This document shows, in pieces, positions 35,214 through 43,335 of a stretch of DNA of 64,000 nucleotides (the stretch's first letter is position 1; every line of letters starts with the position of its first letter). The notes under the pieces are model-generated. The model worked only from the letters and a program-made list of their open reading frames with translations. It searched no databases and was not told the origin of the DNA. This stretch comes from Verrucomicrobiota bacterium. GTDB taxonomy: Bacteria; Verrucomicrobiota; Verrucomicrobiia; CAIQCK01. The stretch is taken from the NCBI GenBank assembly GCA_016235595.1, contig JACRJX010000038.1:53603-117602 (forward strand), given 5' to 3'. The translations under genes and the position numbers were made by a program.

Positions 35214-37741
35214 TCTTCTCCAGACACTTGACTGGCCACCGAGGCGGTTTTCACAGCGGGCGGGCGATACCACAGGGAACGCCAGTATGCCTTGTCGGTT
35301 TCGTAAGGATTGATGGGGTCTTTGGCCGCGTCGAAGCTCTGGGGTAGAATGCCGAAGTTTTTCATCCAGCGGACGTAGTGCTCATTGGGACGGAAGCCCG
35401 GCACGTCAAACCGGCCGATCTTTTCCTGTCGCTCCTTGGCCATCTGAACGGCCTTGAGGATGGCTTGGTAATCGGGATCCTGGGTATTGCGGAAAACGCC
35501 AGCGGGCCGGCCATCCTTGGTTGTGCACCACTCGTAGCCCCCCTCTTCCCTGGCCAACGAAGCCATGAGGATCATGGACTTCTCAGGATGGGAAAGATTG
35601 TAGAGATTCCAGCAGTGTTTGGGCAGATTCACCCGCTCCTTGATATGCCGCTGCCCCAGATTGGCGACCGAGCCGTGACACGGCAGGCAGCGGCGCTGGA
35701 CAATCGGCCCGACGGGCTTTCCGATGGCGACGTCGCGGTTGTTCGACAGCGCGCCCGCCACGGCAGTGTCAGCGCTGCTGTAGGCTGCGTAGGTTCCCGC
35801 ATAGGTGGCGCCTGTGTCGATCCACAACCGCACCCGCGCTCGCTCCAAGTCGGACAGCCGCACATCGTGATGACTGCCGTCAATTTTCTTCATCAGCGCG
35901 CTGGCAGCCGATCCGAAATCGCGGGGCGGATGGTTCCCGTCCTCGTCATATCGCCAACTGTCGCTGATCTGCTTGCTGGCAAAGAGCGCGTAGTAGCTCA
36001 GGGAAAACCACTCGTTGTGATCGCCTGTAAGCACGACGCGGCCTTCGGGTTTCCCGGAGTTGTGGCAACGGACGCAGTGCTTGTTGAGGATCGGTTGAAT
36101 GTCGCGCGGGTAGTCGAACACCTCGGGGACACCAGGAATCGGTTCGATGCGGCTGTGGCGACGGTTCAAGGTCGCGAGCGTGCCATTTCGAGCAGAGGTT
36201 GCCGTGCGGTTGTCGTGGCAACCGACGCACGAGAGTGTTTCGCCAGGCATCACCGTGACGTAACTCTGCATGCGTTTCACAGCCATGCCCTGTTCATCCA
36301 GTGCCACAAAATACAGTCCTCTCAAGGCAGGCACTTCCAGCGAGGCCGACCCGTCCGGTTCCACCGGGACAGTGCCCAGGATTCGATGAAGCGTGTGCGT
36401 GCCGTCCATGCTGATGGCGCCGGGCAACGAATAGTAGCTGACCGGCTTGGGCAGGTCCTCCAGCACGAGGAGCTTCTTGATCTCGCCGCGCTTGACCCCT
36501 TGCATGTTGCGCCCCTGATAGACGTCGGCCAGAAACAGATGCCCGGTGGGCTGGCTCGGATCGGAGCGCGGTGGGATGATGCGTTCGCGCTGGCGCGGCC
36601 GGATCACACGCGGGTCATGGATCATCTCCTCAGCCCGATGGACCTCCTGAAGCGTCCCCTGCCCGTCCATGATCAGAAGGCTCTTGTTCTCAGTGACAAG
36701 GAAGCAATCCTGGGACAAGGGATACGGATCGCGGAAGCCTTCCCGTCCACCTGCCCAGCCGAGTTCCGCCAACTTCCTCTTGGGGCTGATCTGCGTGGCC
36801 CGTGTCCAATCATCGGGCCCGGCCTTGGCATCAACGATCATCACGTGGCCTGCGCTTTCGCGATATCCGTGCCCCGGCGAGAAGACCGTCACAATCTCGT
36901 CGCTGCCAGGGATCGGCAGGGCGTCAATCATCACGACATACTTTCCAGCCGGCGACACCGAATTGCCAAAGAGCACCATCTGATCGGTGCCGTCCGGATT
37001 CATGGTCCACAAGCTGTGGAATTTCTGCGGAGCGCGGTCCACGTATTCCCAACGGGTGTAGAGCACGCGACCGTCCGGCAGCATGGCCGGGTGGTGATCG
37101 CCAACATTATTTCCAGAGAGGAGGCGGATGTTGCTGCCGTCGGCGTCCATCCGGTAGAGCACACCCGCTTGCGTGTGGTAGCAGGGCACGAACCGATTGC
37201 AGCGGCTTGAGACGAACACGATGCCGCCGTCGGGCAGATAGTCCGCATCGACGTCATCGCAGTCGCCGGAGGTCAACTGCCGCAGACCGGTTCCGTCAGC
37301 ATTGCTCTCGTGGAGATGATAGTGCTTCGTTCCCCCTTTGCGGTATGCGAACAGCAGCTTCCCGCCATCGTAGTGAACGCGCAGGTCACGGAAGCCACCT
37401 TGGGGGTCGTCCAGCAGGACAGTCACTTGCCGGGTCCGAAGGTTCAGCTTGCACAGCCGCGACCCGTCCGGGGAGTGCATCATCTTGTTTGGGTCCGACG
37501 ACCAGTGGCCAAAGGTGGCGTAGTAGTGGCCATCGTCATACAAACCGCGGACAACGAAGACGATCTCCTCTGCGCCGCCCATCGCCTTCAGGGCTTTGTC
37601 CACGAGCGCCGATCCGGGAGCCGGCGTTGGCGGCGTGGGTTGGGACTTGCCTGCCGCCGCTACCCAAATCGCACTACCGAGCGCGATGGTGATGGAGATG
37701 AACGACACCCAAGTCACCGACATCGCTTCGCTGCGCTTCAT
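35210..37741 (-). CDS. TolB-like propeller with three CXXCH motifs (HzsA-related), paralog 2
   Basis: An 843-residue exported protein (N-terminal hydrophobic segment VSFISITIALGSAIWVAA). Residues 60-480 form a TolB-like six-bladed propeller (LLFAYRKGGTKHYHLHESNADGTG, DYLPDGGIVFVSSRCNR, HPAMLPDGRVLYTRWEYVDR). Heme c sites: CVGCH (505-509), CVRCH (556-560) and an additional CLPCH (685-689). The first pair is 51 residues apart as in the other paralogs; the third is unique here. No LamG domain is present. Its leader and GKSQ linker resemble those of the ThuA gene immediately upstream. Its stop overlaps the start of the next gene in operon A. The redox role is inferred from motifs. Confidence 0.84.
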   Translation of the reverse strand: MKRSEAMSVTWVSFISITIALGSAIWVAAAGKSQPTPPTPAPGSALVDKALKAMGGAEEIVFVVRGLYDDGHYYATFGHWSSDPNKMMHSPDGSRLCKLNLRTRQVTVLLDDPQGGFRDLRVHYDGGKLLFAYRKGGTKHYHLHESNADGTGLRQLTSGDCDDVDADYLPDGGIVFVSSRCNRFVPCYHTQAGVLYRMDADGSNIRLLSGNNVGDHHPAMLPDGRVLYTRWEYVDRAPQKFHSLWTMNPDGTDQMVLFGNSVSPAGKYVVMIDALPIPGSDEIVTVFSPGHGYRESAGHVMIVDAKAGPDDWTRATQISPKRKLAELGWAGGREGFRDPYPLSQDCFLVTENKSLLIMDGQGTLQEVHRAEEMIHDPRVIRPRQRERIIPPRSDPSQPTGHLFLADVYQGRNMQGVKRGEIKKLLVLEDLPKPVSYYSLPGAISMDGTHTLHRILGTVPVEPDGSASLEVPALRGLYFVALDEQGMAVKRMQSYVTVMPGETLSCVGCHDNRTATSARNGTLATLNRRHSRIEPIPGVPEVFDYPRDIQPILNKHCVRCHNSGKPEGRVVLTGDHNEWFSLSYYALFASKQISDSWRYDEDGNHPPRDFGSAASALMKKIDGSHHDVRLSDLERARVRLWIDTGATYAGTYAAYSSADTAVAGALSNNRDVAIGKPVGPIVQRRCLPCHGSVANLGQRHIKERVNLPKHCWNLYNLSHPEKSMILMASLAREEGGYEWCTTKDGRPAGVFRNTQDPDYQAILKAVQMAKERQEKIGRFDVPGFRPNEHYVRWMKNFGILPQSFDAAKDPINPYETDKAYWRSLWYRPPAVKTASVASQVSGEE

Positions 37742-37823
37742 GCACTACTTCTTTACCAGCCAGCGCTCAACGGAGCAAATCTTGTTATGTCATCGGCTAT
37801 GGGGTTGACAGGTTCTCAGCGAT

Positions 37824-38678
37824 TCATGGACAAACAGGCGGTAGTCCTGCGGCCCAAGCCGTCCCCCGACGATAGAGTTCCTGCACCGCCTCGACTGAGA
37901 GGGCCTTCACGTCGTGCCCCAAGAGGCAGAGGAACACGCGGCCCTGGCCGTAGTGATTCACCAAGACCATCGGATAGTCTTTGCTATCCACCTTCGACGT
38001 GGCCTTGGCGAGAACCTCGACAGGTCGGCCGTCGGTGAACAGACAGGTGTAGAGTTCATCCGTCGTCTCGAACGACTTCATTCCCTTCGTGATCGGATGT
38101 TCAGCACCGGTGATTTCGACCCGGAACGGGCCATTCGGGTCGTGTCCACGAAGGCGATTCGGGTTCCATGCTCGGCCGAATATCTCCCTGACCTCCGGCC
38201 AGCCACATTCGTCAATGCGAATAAACTTGCCGTCGCGCATCACCCGCTGGTCGCCGAAAGCGGCAACGGCATTGTGCACCAACACGAGTCCTTTGCCGCC
38301 GGCAATGAATGATTTCAGGTTTTCGCAGGCTTTTTTTCCGCCGGGAACGGGCGATTGCCAATTCAGGTAGTTCAATACGATGGCGTCGAAGGTGTGCAGT
38401 TCGGGCGCGGCCAGGAACTGCGGCTCGCTGTTGACTTCGACCGTCAGCCGTCGGTCGATCGCCAGAAACCGGGCGATCAGTGGCGCTGTTTCCTTCCATT
38501 TGTGCCCAGGATACTCGTTGCCGGTGAGCACCAGAATTCTGGCCTTCGCGGACGGAGCCGGCCCGGACGCCGTTGACTGCGACTTGCCAGCCTCCGCAGC
38601 CCAAGTCGCGCCTCCCATCGCAATGCCGGCCAAAACGACCGATGTCCAAATCGCCGAAACCAATGCGCTGTGTTTCAT
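37824..38678 (-). CDS. ThuA domain protein, secreted
   Basis: A 284-residue exported protein: signal with AAEAGKSQ linker (1-45), then a single ThuA-type amidotransferase-like domain (ARILVLTGNEYPGHKWKETAPLIARFL, DAIVLNYLNWQSPVPGGKKACENLKSFIAGGKGLVLVHNA, GEHPITKGMKSFETTDELY-like block, VLVNHYGQGRVFLCLLGHDVKAL). The nucleophilic Cys of true amidotransferases is absent, as is normal for ThuA. ThuA proteins are linked to trehalose/disaccharide 3-keto metabolism together with Gfo/Idh/MocA oxidoreductases, and such a gene lies 22 bp upstream. The ATG at 38678 has GGAG 8 bases before it; a TTG at 38684 is the only longer option. Confidence 0.88.
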   Translation of the reverse strand: MKHSALVSAIWTSVVLAGIAMGGATWAAEAGKSQSTASGPAPSAKARILVLTGNEYPGHKWKETAPLIARFLAIDRRLTVEVNSEPQFLAAPELHTFDAIVLNYLNWQSPVPGGKKACENLKSFIAGGKGLVLVHNAVAAFGDQRVMRDGKFIRIDECGWPEVREIFGRAWNPNRLRGHDPNGPFRVEITGAEHPITKGMKSFETTDELYTCLFTDGRPVEVLAKATSKVDSKDYPMVLVNHYGQGRVFLCLLGHDVKALSVEAVQELYRRGTAWAAGLPPVCP

Positions 38679-38700
38679 CTGCAATTCTCCAGCTTCATGG

Positions 38701-40122
38701 TCATGCCATCATCCACTTCATCCGATAACATTTTTGTATCATCGGGTCGGCTTCGGGCGCGCCGCGAACTTTCAGGTTCGCGGCGTCCCATTCGATCGGC
38801 CGGCCCAGCTTCAGCGAGATGATGCCGGGCAGGAACACCTGACAGCAGTGCGCGCCGACTTCCAGATTGGTGAACGTCGGCGCACCGCCCTTGCAGGCTT
38901 CCAGCCACTCGATCATGTGATTGTCGCCTTCCACCCGTGGCAGAGTGACCGGCACCGATTTGGCCGCTTCGTGGTCGAGCACTCCGCGCCATGACTTGTC
39001 GCCCTTCAACTTCATCACGCAATGCGTGCCCCAGCCGTCGGCGTAAATCTCGCCCTTCTCACCCAGGAACAAACACCCGTGCTTGGGCACCTCGCCACTC
39101 ATGGCCCGCAGGTTTTGGGTCACGTGTTCTGGCGGATACTTGTCTCCATCCGTCCACCAGAGGGTGACGGGCGCCAGGTTGCCCCGCGCCGCGAATTCGT
39201 ACCGGAATCTGCCGGCAGAGATGTAGGTTTCCTTGATCGGCTCGGAGATCTCAGCTTCGACCCGGGTGGGCTCGCCGAGTTTCAGCGCGCGGACCGGCAG
39301 CGAGAACGTATGCGATCCCATGCCCGCCAGGATTCCGTTGCTGAGGTCGAGCCACGGCAGGTACTTGAGCGAGCCGGGATGATAGACGCCCTTTTTGAAC
39401 GGCCGCAACGGCGCGGGGCCAAGCCAGAAATCCCAATTGAAGCCTGCAGGCACCGGATCTTCGCCAAGAGGGCGGTTGTGGCTCGGCGGATACATGGGTG
39501 TCCAGCAGGACCAGAGGTGAGCCTCACGTATCTGTCCCAACAAGCCGGCGTCGATGATCTCCATGGTGCGGCGAAACGTCTTCGCGCTGGCGCCCTGTGT
39601 GCCGGTTTGGGTGACGACCTTGCTCGCGCGTGTCAGTGCCGCAAGTTCGCGCGCCTCGGTGGCTTTGTTCACCAGCGGCTTTTCGCAGTAGACGTGTTTG
39701 CCGGCTTTCATGAACACAACGGTCAGCGGCGCGTGCCAGCGGCTGCCGGTGGCGATCATCACCGCATCGAACGTTTTCTCCGCCTCCAACAGCTTGCGGT
39801 AGTCGTCATAGGTTTTAACCTTCTCCATCGCTGCGGCGCCGATGCCCGGCAGTTTTTTGGCGATTTGTTTCTTTGTGTCCGTGATCTGCGCGGCGTCCAC
39901 ATCGCAAAGGGCGACGACGTTGCCACCCTCCCGCAGCGCCTCTTGCATCAGATAAAGCGAGCGAATCCCCGTCCCAATCACTGCGATGTTGAGCTTCGCA
40001 CTGGGCGACGCGGCGCCAAACGTCCGCAATGGAAGAACAAGCGGCGCGGCCAATGCGCCAATGCCGGCGGCGCCGAGACCCTTGACGAACATGCGGCGGC
40101 TGATCTGTGTATTCATTTTCAT
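38701..40122 (-). CDS. Tat-exported Gfo/Idh/MocA family oxidoreductase
   Basis: A 473-residue NAD(P)-dependent sugar oxidoreductase with a twin-arginine leader (ISRRMFVKGLGAAGIGALAAPL), exported folded with cofactor. The Rossmann motif LNIAVIGTGIRS starts at about residue 40, and the family EKP motif is in HVYCEKPLVNKATEARELA. The C-terminal half is the usual alpha/beta domain. The start at 40122 is supported by GGAG six bases upstream and by the Tat motif position; a longer frame reaches into the gene before. It lies between two ThuA-domain genes, a combination known from 3-keto-glycoside pathways, so it may oxidise a sugar at C3. The exact substrate is unknown. Confidence 0.92.
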   Translation of the reverse strand: MKMNTQISRRMFVKGLGAAGIGALAAPLVLPLRTFGAASPSAKLNIAVIGTGIRSLYLMQEALREGGNVVALCDVDAAQITDTKKQIAKKLPGIGAAAMEKVKTYDDYRKLLEAEKTFDAVMIATGSRWHAPLTVVFMKAGKHVYCEKPLVNKATEARELAALTRASKVVTQTGTQGASAKTFRRTMEIIDAGLLGQIREAHLWSCWTPMYPPSHNRPLGEDPVPAGFNWDFWLGPAPLRPFKKGVYHPGSLKYLPWLDLSNGILAGMGSHTFSLPVRALKLGEPTRVEAEISEPIKETYISAGRFRYEFAARGNLAPVTLWWTDGDKYPPEHVTQNLRAMSGEVPKHGCLFLGEKGEIYADGWGTHCVMKLKGDKSWRGVLDHEAAKSVPVTLPRVEGDNHMIEWLEACKGGAPTFTNLEVGAHCCQVFLPGIISLKLGRPIEWDAANLKVRGAPEADPMIQKCYRMKWMMA

Positions 40123-40157
40123 AATGGGCTCCGTGATGGATTTGTGGAGGCGAGCGT

Positions 40158-42314
40158 TCACTTTGTGTCCAAACACTTCTCACCGATAAGCGGCACTTTG
40201 GGGTTGATGGATTTCGGGCGAGGCGTCACCCCGCGGTTGACAAAAGCATACAGCCCGCCGCGGCCGGCTACCACGATGTCGGGCTTGCCGTCGCCGTTGA
40301 TGTCACCGACAACGACCTTCATGCCGGTGCTGGGCGCGTATTGCGGCGGCTCGTTGGCGTTCTCGTGGCCCGGATAGAACTGGAGATTGTTGAACGACAC
40401 GACGTGCCGCACAAACTTGCCTCCCTGAATGTCATACCAGAACAGAAACAACGGGTCCCACTCGCCTTCGTCGCGGCCGTCGTGACCCAGCAACCGTTTG
40501 CCCGTCACGAGGTCGGGTTTGCCGTCGCCGTTCACGTCGGCCAAGGTCATCGTGTGGAACTCGCCGTAGTGTTCCTCGATGGCGTGCCGGTCGAACGTGC
40601 GTTTCCCGTCACGAAGCCGTTGCTCGAACCAATACAAGCCGTAGCCATGGCCGTTGCCCGCGATGATGTCGTTGAGTCCGTCGCCATTGACATCGGTGAC
40701 CAGAATTGGGAGCGAGGCGCGGATCATCATCTCGAAGTCGTTGTGGAAACGCCAGGAACCCTCAGCGGGCTTTGGCGGCGCTTCATACCAGCCGTGCTTG
40801 GTGACCACATCCGGGCGGCCATCGCCATTGATGTCGCCCACGCCGACGCCGTGATCGTCGGCCTCGGCAGCAATCACATGCTCGACGAGCCACGGGGCCT
40901 TGTCGATGGACTCCAGCCAGACAATCGGCTCAACCCGTGCGACGGAACCTTCACCCTCGGCCCCGCCGTATCTGCGGAAGTGATTCACAACGAGATCGGG
41001 ACGGCCGTCGCCGTTGATGTCCGCCGGCAGAACGCCCTCCACGAACGGTGAGGCATGAACACGATGCACGCTCCACTTGCCGCCACGACGGCCCGGATTT
41101 TCATACCACAGCACACCGGCAATATCCGGCTGGTAACCGGAATTGACGACGTCCATGAACCCGTCGCGATTCACGTCCACCGCCGATTCATGACAATGAC
41201 CATGCAGGAAATTCCGTTTCTCCGCGTCAACGAAATAGCAGGCGTGTTTCTTCCATTTGCCGCCGCGCGAACCGGGATTCTCATACCAGTTCACGCCGCA
41301 AGTGATGTCCATCAACCCATCGCCGTTGACATCCACCAGCGAACAGGACTCGTTAAACGGGCCATACCAGTAACTCCCAATGGCCGGATTCTGAACCGGC
41401 CCATCAATCTTGATGGGAATGAACACCGGCTCGGCCGGAATTATGGAGGCGACCGGTAAAGACGAGATCACTCCGTCGTTCGGCACGGCTTTTTTGGCGG
41501 TCCAGAGGATGGCGTTGAGCATCGCCTTGCGCAGGTCCTCGATTTCCCAGATGGCGTGCTTGTGTCCGCCCACGTAACAGAACCCGCGCCCGCCATCCTC
41601 GCGTTCCCAGGCCCATGCCCACAACGGCGCGCCCGGCTTGCCCGGAAACGGCAGAATCGGCACGAATCCTGGCTTGTCCGACAAAATGCGTTCCGGCGTC
41701 TTATACTCGTCCTCCGGCATCTCGAATGGTTTCAACCCACGGCAGATCGGATGCTTCGCCTGCTTCGACCAGTCGGTGGGGCGCAGCGGTTCGCCGATCG
41801 GACGCGGCGGGTTCTCGTAGTCCTTGAAGCCACCCACCCATTTCAAAAACGTCTCGTTGCCGATTTTCGACGGCAAATTGAGCGTCCAATGAATCAGCAC
41901 CAAACCGCAGCCGCGCCGCATCTGTTTCTCCAGCGCCGCCATGTGGTTGCCCGTCACAAGCGGATGCTGGTTCGCCTTGCTGCCGCCATCGCTAAAAATG
42001 ACAATCGTGTCTGCGTCGTCGAGCGTCTTCTCATCCTGCGGCCAGCCGCCGGTGTGAACCTCGACGATCACGTGCCGGACGTTCAACCCCGTGTCCAGAC
42101 AATGCCGGAAGAGGTCCAACGTCTTCTCGTATTCGTGTTCACCGGGCTTGTGGCTCTTCACGCCGGCCAGCAACACCACTTTCGTGTCCTTCGCCAGTGC
42201 GTTCGCCGGCCACAACGCGCCGAGGCAAATCAGTCCTGCTGCAAAGAGGGTGAAAGCGGCGACGGATCCGAGACGTTGAACGTGGCTGATCTTGTTGCTC
42301 ATGCGTAACAACAT
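40158..42314 (-). CDS. ThuA domain fused to seven VCBS/FG-GAP repeats
   Basis: A 718-residue exported protein (714 if the ATG at 42302 is used; neither has a strong ribosome binding site). After the signal peptide, residues 42-275 are ThuA-like (TKVVLLAGVKSHKPGEHEYEKTLDLFRHCL, DADTIVIFSDGG, GCGLVLIHWTLN, GFCYVGGHKHAIWEIEDLRKAMLNAILW). The remainder holds seven calcium-type DxNxDGxxD loops, e.g. DVNGDGLMDI, DINGDGRPDL and DINGDGKPDI, the mark of an FG-GAP/VCBS propeller. First gene of operon A, divergent from PocR-AraC regulator 1; the shared operator lies 20-55 bp upstream. The propeller may bind glycan or mediate surface attachment. Confidence 0.88.
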   Translation of the reverse strand: MLLRMSNKISHVQRLGSVAAFTLFAAGLICLGALWPANALAKDTKVVLLAGVKSHKPGEHEYEKTLDLFRHCLDTGLNVRHVIVEVHTGGWPQDEKTLDDADTIVIFSDGGSKANQHPLVTGNHMAALEKQMRRGCGLVLIHWTLNLPSKIGNETFLKWVGGFKDYENPPRPIGEPLRPTDWSKQAKHPICRGLKPFEMPEDEYKTPERILSDKPGFVPILPFPGKPGAPLWAWAWEREDGGRGFCYVGGHKHAIWEIEDLRKAMLNAILWTAKKAVPNDGVISSLPVASIIPAEPVFIPIKIDGPVQNPAIGSYWYGPFNESCSLVDVNGDGLMDITCGVNWYENPGSRGGKWKKHACYFVDAEKRNFLHGHCHESAVDVNRDGFMDVVNSGYQPDIAGVLWYENPGRRGGKWSVHRVHASPFVEGVLPADINGDGRPDLVVNHFRRYGGAEGEGSVARVEPIVWLESIDKAPWLVEHVIAAEADDHGVGVGDINGDGRPDVVTKHGWYEAPPKPAEGSWRFHNDFEMMIRASLPILVTDVNGDGLNDIIAGNGHGYGLYWFEQRLRDGKRTFDRHAIEEHYGEFHTMTLADVNGDGKPDLVTGKRLLGHDGRDEGEWDPLFLFWYDIQGGKFVRHVVSFNNLQFYPGHENANEPPQYAPSTGMKVVVGDINGDGKPDIVVAGRGGLYAFVNRGVTPRPKSINPKVPLIGEKCLDTK

Positions 42315-42333
42315 CCCATACGACGCGAGATTA

Positions 42334-42370
42334 GTCTCAACATCCTATTAGTTTTGTTTTACATTTCTTA
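42334..42370. promoter_or_regulatory. Operator A: shared PocR-AraC element, copy 1
   Basis: In the divergent gap between operon A and regulator 1. It matches 55142-55178 at 31 of 37 bases, including the first 13 in a row and TGTTTTACAT. Two ACAT half-sites (42340-42343 and 42361-42364) read as ATGT on the minus strand and start exactly 21 bp apart, two helical turns, as expected for a direct-repeat AraC-family site. TTGAGA inside the element could serve as the -35 of operon A. Confidence 0.72.
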
Positions 42371-42408
42371 TGCGGCTTTCGCAAAGTCCTTGTCGATGGC
42401 CACTGCGC

Positions 42409-43311
42409 ATGAACTCAAACCAAACTACCAGCGTTGATTTTGAACACATGGCAGACTCGCCCGAGTTCGCCGAGTTCACCGCAATCCTCAACCGGCTGAC
42501 CGGTTTGGTCATGGCGTTGAAGTCGGCAGGCGGGGTTATCCGGCGCACGATCTCGGAGACGGAATGGAATCCAGTCTGCCTGTTGATCCGCGCGAATCCC
42601 GTCGGATTGCGCCGCTGTCTCGCGTGCAATCTGCAACACGATGCGCTCGCGGCAAAATCGGGCACGACGCAATTTTACGTTTGTCACGCCGGTTTCCAGG
42701 ACATCGCCGTCCCGATCTTCGCCTTCGGACGCCACGTAGCCACCATCTTCACCGGGCAGGTCTTGCGCGAGCCAAAATCGCCCGCGGCTTTCAGTCGGCT
42801 GCGGAAACGGCTGGCTTGGCTGAAGATTCCCGACCGCGACCTGCGCGCCGCCTACGCCCGCGCCATCTATCTGCCACGGAAACAACTCGCCAGCGTCCTG
42901 CGGCTGCTGGAACTGTTCGCGCGGCAGCTTTGCGAAAGCGCCCAAAGGATTCGGGATCTGGAGGCGAAACTGGAACGCGTCGAAGTCCGGCGCGGCCGTG
43001 AGTTCGTGGAGAGCCGCTTCCGCGACGCGTCACTCTGTCTCGACGACGCAGCCCGCCATGCTTGTCTGGCTCCGACCCATTTCTCGTATGTGTTTCGCAA
43101 AACCACCGGGACAAGCTTCACGCGCTTCGTCCAGGCACGTCGTGTTGCCGAGGCAAAGAAGCACCTCATGGACACGCGCAAATCCATTACCGACATTTGC
43201 TTTGCATGCGGTTTCAACAGCCTGACACATTTCAATCGTGTCTTTCGTGTCTTCGAACACTGCAGCCCCCGCCAGTACCGGCAGTCACACGCTTCGCAAC
43301 AGCCGGTTTAG
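42409..43311 (+). CDS. PocR-domain AraC-family regulator 1
   Basis: A 300-residue transcription factor. Residues 10-150 are a PocR-type sensor with its conserved cysteines (RRCLACN and YVCHAGFQDIAVPIF) and GRHVATIFTGQVL. A coiled linker follows (about 165-205, RIRDLEAKLERVEVRR). The C-terminal AraC helix-turn-helix pair spans about 205-295, with DDAARHACLAPTHFSYVFRKTTG and ITDICFACGFNSLTHFNRVFR. Start 42409 is chosen by alignment to the paralog at 55216; an ATG at 42370 would lie inside the operator. The two regulators look about two thirds identical by eye. It is divergent from operon A, its presumed target; PocR in Salmonella responds to 1,2-propanediol. Confidence 0.92.
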   Translation: MNSNQTTSVDFEHMADSPEFAEFTAILNRLTGLVMALKSAGGVIRRTISETEWNPVCLLIRANPVGLRRCLACNLQHDALAAKSGTTQFYVCHAGFQDIAVPIFAFGRHVATIFTGQVLREPKSPAAFSRLRKRLAWLKIPDRDLRAAYARAIYLPRKQLASVLRLLELFARQLCESAQRIRDLEAKLERVEVRRGREFVESRFRDASLCLDDAARHACLAPTHFSYVFRKTTGTSFTRFVQARRVAEAKKHLMDTRKSITDICFACGFNSLTHFNRVFRVFEHCSPRQYRQSHASQQPV

Positions 43312-43335
43312 CGCGGCAAGAAGTAACCCGGCCGT

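Noticed and set aside
43312..43335. Bidirectional terminator between regulator 1 and the GH39-like gene
   Set aside because: The 24-bp convergent gap has no stem-loop or T-run.
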